Of a stretch of DNA of 64,000 bases, positions 61,828 through 64,000 are shown in pieces. The position numbers and the translations under genes were made by a program. The first letter of the stretch is position 1. Every line of letters starts with the position of its first letter. Source of the DNA: JAZKFT01 sp040386335 (lineage in GTDB: Bacteria > Bacteroidota > Bacteroidia > Chitinophagales > Chitinophagaceae); NCBI GenBank assembly GCA_040386335.1, contig JAZKFT010000030.1, forward strand, positions 1-64,000. Reading direction: 5' to 3'. The notes beneath the pieces are model-generated. The model worked only from the letters and a program-made list of their open reading frames with translations. It searched no databases and was not told the origin of the DNA.

Positions 61828-61871
61828 ACCAATGACCAAATGACCCCATGACCAATCAACTAATCAACTAA
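61828..61871. repeat. CAATGACCAAATGACC word repeat downstream of murQ
   Basis: Words CCAATGACCAAATGACC, CCATGACC and AATCAACTAATCAACTAAAT end about 10 bp before the murQ stop codon. They belong to the same family as 18470-18580 and 54255-54378. Confidence 0.6.
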
Positions 61872-61881
61872 ATACCATCCC

Positions 61882-62700
61882 CTAACCACCCATTGCCTCA
61901 GCAGCCTTCTTTACACTGCCAAACTTGAGCAATTCAGCCTTCGCCTTTTCATAGTCCGTCTTACCGGTTTTTTCCATCAGCATTTTTACACCCCGATCTA
62001 CAATCTTGTTATTGCTCAGTTGCATGTTCACCATTTTGTTGTCCTCTACACGGCCTAATTGTATCATGGCTGTGGTACTGATCATATTCAAAACCAGTTT
62101 TTGGGCGGTGCCACTTTTCATACGGGTGCTGCCGGTAACAAATTCAGGTCCCACTACTACTTCTATAGGATAATCAGCAGCTGCGCTAACGGGCGCATTG
62201 GGATTGCAACTGATACTGCCGGTAATTATATGGCGCTTGCGGCATTCGTTCAGAGCTCCGATAACATAAGGCGTAGTGCCACTTGCAGCAATGCCTACTA
62301 CCACATCTTTATCTGTGATGTCGTGTTTTTCCAGGTCTTTCCACCCTTCTTCAGTATTATCTTCAGCAAATTCAACCGCCTGGAACATCGCCTCATCTCC
62401 ACCGGCAATGATACCAATAACAAGTCCGGCAGGTACACCATAAGTCGGCGGGCACTCGCTGGCATCCACCACACCGAGCCTTCCGCTGGTGCCAGCGCCA
62501 ATATAAAAAAGACGTCCGCCACCCAACATTTTATCGCTGATGGCTTCTGCCAGCTTTTCTATTTGCGGCAGTGCTTTTGCTACTGCCTGGGGCACTTTGC
62601 TATCTTCTGTATTTATGTTTTCAAGAATTTCACCCACCGCCATATTTTCCAGGTGGCGGTAAAGACTTGCTTGCTCTGTTATGCGGATAAATTCACTCAT
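61882..62700 (-). CDS. murQ: N-acetylmuramic acid 6-phosphate etherase
   Basis: 272 aa from the ATG at 62700 (MSEFIRITEQASLYRHLENM). The SIS domain has LFYIGAGTSGRLGVVDASECPPTYG (substrate-binding and catalytic Glu), VVGIAASGTTPYVIGAL, GSISCNPNAP and PEFVTGSTRMKSGTAQKLVLNM. It cleaves the D-lactyl ether of MurNAc-6-P to GlcNAc-6-P in cell-wall recycling. The kinase gene 62906-63742 is upstream on the same strand, so imported MurNAc could be phosphorylated and then cleaved. A CAGTTGGC word repeat (62718-62745) lies just upstream. Confidence 0.96.
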   Translation of the reverse strand: MSEFIRITEQASLYRHLENMAVGEILENINTEDSKVPQAVAKALPQIEKLAEAISDKMLGGGRLFYIGAGTSGRLGVVDASECPPTYGVPAGLVIGIIAGGDEAMFQAVEFAEDNTEEGWKDLEKHDITDKDVVVGIAASGTTPYVIGALNECRKRHIITGSISCNPNAPVSAAADYPIEVVVGPEFVTGSTRMKSGTAQKLVLNMISTTAMIQLGRVEDNKMVNMQLSNNKIVDRGVKMLMEKTGKTDYEKAKAELLKFGSVKKAAEAMGG

Positions 62701-62905
62701 AGCGTTACCAAATTTGCAGTTATTCAGTTTGGCAGTTGGCAATCAATTGCGGTTACTTGCCGCTTTTTGCCATAACCTGCGGGTACAAACTTATCATTTT
62801 CTATGAAGCAACTGAAATTTTTTGATGTGAAAACTGGATGGCGGAACACTGAATTGCGTTTTTCGATCCTACAGTACTTTGATTATAGCTGTAGCCACGA
62901 CCCTT

Positions 62906-63742
62906 TTACGAGTGAAATGCGATCAATCCATCAATCGGGGCTTTAATAACTTTACCAAGTTGCAATTCAAAGCTGCTACACAACTCCTGCAAAACGTCTT
63001 TAAAATGATACCCGATGCTGCCAACGAAGTGAATCGGCAGGGTCCAGGTTTCGTTGTATTTGTATAAATGGGTAAAGAAGAAATCACTAAGGCCATCTTC
63101 AATGATATTTTCAATCATGTAATGACCGCGGTTTTCGCTCAAAAAGGGTGCAAACGAAGCCAGGTAACGGTTCGGCAGCGGTTCCTTATACACATTATGC
63201 AATATCTGGGTATAGTTGATATCAAATTTTAAGTTGAATCTATGCATCAGCTCCTCGTCGAAAGTTTTGTAGATAAAGTGCTGGATCACTTTTTTTCCGA
63301 GATAGGCGCCGCTGCCTTCATCACCCAAAATAAAGCCAGGGGCAGGGTTGTTTTTGATGATTTTTTTTCCATTGAATACGCAGCTGTTGCTGCCCGTACC
63401 TAGTATACATGCCACACCCTTTGTATTACCACAGGCGGCCCGGGCAATGCCCATCATGTCGTGGTCGACAGTAATTTTTTTTATTGCAGGAAACAGTTTT
63501 TTTATAGCTGATTTTACAATGCTGATATTGGCCGGATTGCTGCAGCCCGTTCCATAATAAAAAACTTCTTCAATTACTGCTTCTTTTAACGAGGGCAACA
63601 GTTCCTTTTGCAGTAATGCGATTATTTGTTGGGTATTTAAGAAATAAGGACTGATGCCCTGGGTATGGATCATCTTTTTCCGGGCGCTGCCTAGTAAGCA
63701 CCATGTAGTTTTTGTAGCTCCGCTATCGGCAATTAATATCAT
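62906..63742 (-). CDS. murK: BadF/BcrA-type sugar kinase, likely MurNAc/GlcNAc kinase
   Basis: 278 aa of the ASKHA fold. ILIADSGATKTTWCLL (phosphate 1), VDHDMMGIARAACG (phosphate-binding/acidic), GVACILGTGSNSCVFNG (phosphate 2) and PGFILGDEGSGAYLGKKVI are the marks of the BadF/BcrA N-acetylhexosamine kinase group. Because it lies about 200 bp upstream of murQ on the same strand, MurNAc is the probable substrate, as in the murK-murQ pairs known from Tannerella and Clostridium. Cytosolic. Whether GlcNAc is also accepted cannot be told. Confidence 0.83.
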   Translation of the reverse strand: MILIADSGATKTTWCLLGSARKKMIHTQGISPYFLNTQQIIALLQKELLPSLKEAVIEEVFYYGTGCSNPANISIVKSAIKKLFPAIKKITVDHDMMGIARAACGNTKGVACILGTGSNSCVFNGKKIIKNNPAPGFILGDEGSGAYLGKKVIQHFIYKTFDEELMHRFNLKFDINYTQILHNVYKEPLPNRYLASFAPFLSENRGHYMIENIIEDGLSDFFFTHLYKYNETWTLPIHFVGSIGYHFKDVLQELCSSFELQLGKVIKAPIDGLIAFHS

Positions 63743-63795
63743 GAATGAGAGAATGAAGGAATGAGGAAATGTGGGAAATGTGAAAATGTGGAAAT
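63743..63795. repeat. GGAAATGTG word repeat upstream of murK
   Basis: Words GAATGAAGGAATGAGG, AAATGTGGGAAATGTG and AAAATGTGGAAATG form a degenerate purine-rich tandem directly before the murK start. A separate AGTAG-family block (CTAACTACTTCCCACTTGC) is at 63886-63925. Confidence 0.6.
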
Positions 63796-63906
63796 GAATG
63801 TAGTGGGAATTATTGAAATAAATGCAGCCCGGCAGGTAATTTGAAATATGCCATGGTTATACTAAGGGTAAATGGCCGCTTGGTACTAACTACTTCCCAC
63901 TTGCTA

Positions 63907-63937
63907 TCTGCTACTTGCCTTCTGCCGCTTATATTTG
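63907..63937 (+). promoter_or_regulatory. Putative promoter of the gene at 63953
   Basis: TCTG (63907-63910), 19 nt, then TATATTTG (63930-63937): a good -7 match and a near -33 match to the Bacteroidota consensus. The -33 region lies inside a CTACTTGC word repeat. The expected leader is about 10 nt. Confidence 0.5.
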
Positions 63938-63952
63938 CGGCAAATTTTAGAA

Positions 63953-64000
63953 ATGCACAAAGACCCCATATTCTCGTTACTACACAAAGAACTTTTACGG
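63953..64000 (+). CDS. Partial CDS running off the window (possibly CcmB-like)
   Basis: An ATG at 63953 opens a frame to the window end encoding MHKDPIFSLLHKELLR. The gene is real by promoter context. The LLxKELLxEW-like start resembles ABC-2/heme exporter CcmB proteins of Bacteroidota, but 16 residues are far too few for an assignment. Confidence 0.4.
   Translation, partial: MHKDPIFSLLHKELLR

Overview
The window looks like chromosomal DNA of a member of the Bacteroidota, most likely family Chitinophagaceae (Niastella/Chitinophaga-like; the genus is a guess). The evidence is a SusC/SusD glycan-utilisation locus run by a hybrid two-component system, several secreted proteins with type IX secretion (T9SS) C-terminal domains, promoters of the TAnnTTTG type, little sign of Shine-Dalgarno sequences, and intergenic space filled with short degenerate word repeats.

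Layout. 1-550 is repeat-rich and gene-free: the 3' end of a group II intron, two hairpins and a 187-bp inverted-repeat element. 556-8829 (minus strand) holds a PKD-repeat T9SS protein, an SRPBCC protein, a capsule tyrosine phosphatase (CpsB/YwqE type) with a membrane sugar-nucleotide dehydratase (CapD/FlaA1 type), and an NrnA-like DHH phosphoesterase with a lipoprotein FKBP isomerase. 9089-11394 holds a GNAT acetyltransferase and a Wzx-like flippase bracketed by two inverted copies of one short element. 11665-13505 is the pseudouridine catabolic pair psuK-psuG, and 13565-14180 is a PIN-domain toxin-antitoxin module.

The centrepiece (14276-32760) is a compact locus predicted to degrade beta-1,4-galactan: a hybrid sensor/AraC regulator (minus strand) diverges from susC, susD, susE, a SusE-GH53 fusion lipoprotein, a clan GH-A enzyme (possibly GH147), a GH2-GH53 fusion and a DUF1080 protein. 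In the proposed model, surface GH53 cuts galactan next to SusCDE, and periplasmic enzymes finish the oligosaccharides.

33075-36468 has rpsL-rpsG without fusA, ilvE, and a protein that resembles the DNA polymerase III psi subunit. 36629-49223 has a sugar-dehydrogenase-like T9SS protein, a four-gene operon of secreted fibre and propeller proteins, a propeller sensor kinase with a LytTR regulator, and a thioredoxin-like protein. 49430-57843 has a propeller-amidohydrolase, efp (with an unusual tip loop), accB, accC, an SGNH hydrolase, an esterase and a methyltransferase. 57856-63742 (minus strand) has a GT-C membrane protein, a conserved hypothetical, a T9SS protein and the MurNAc-recycling pair murQ/murK. 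A partial gene starts at 63953. I saw no tRNA, rRNA or CRISPR array and no complete insertion sequence.

A second theme is the non-coding DNA. At least six families of short word repeats, several hairpin families and long palindromes occupy most gaps, often as inverted pairs and often touching stop codons or promoters.
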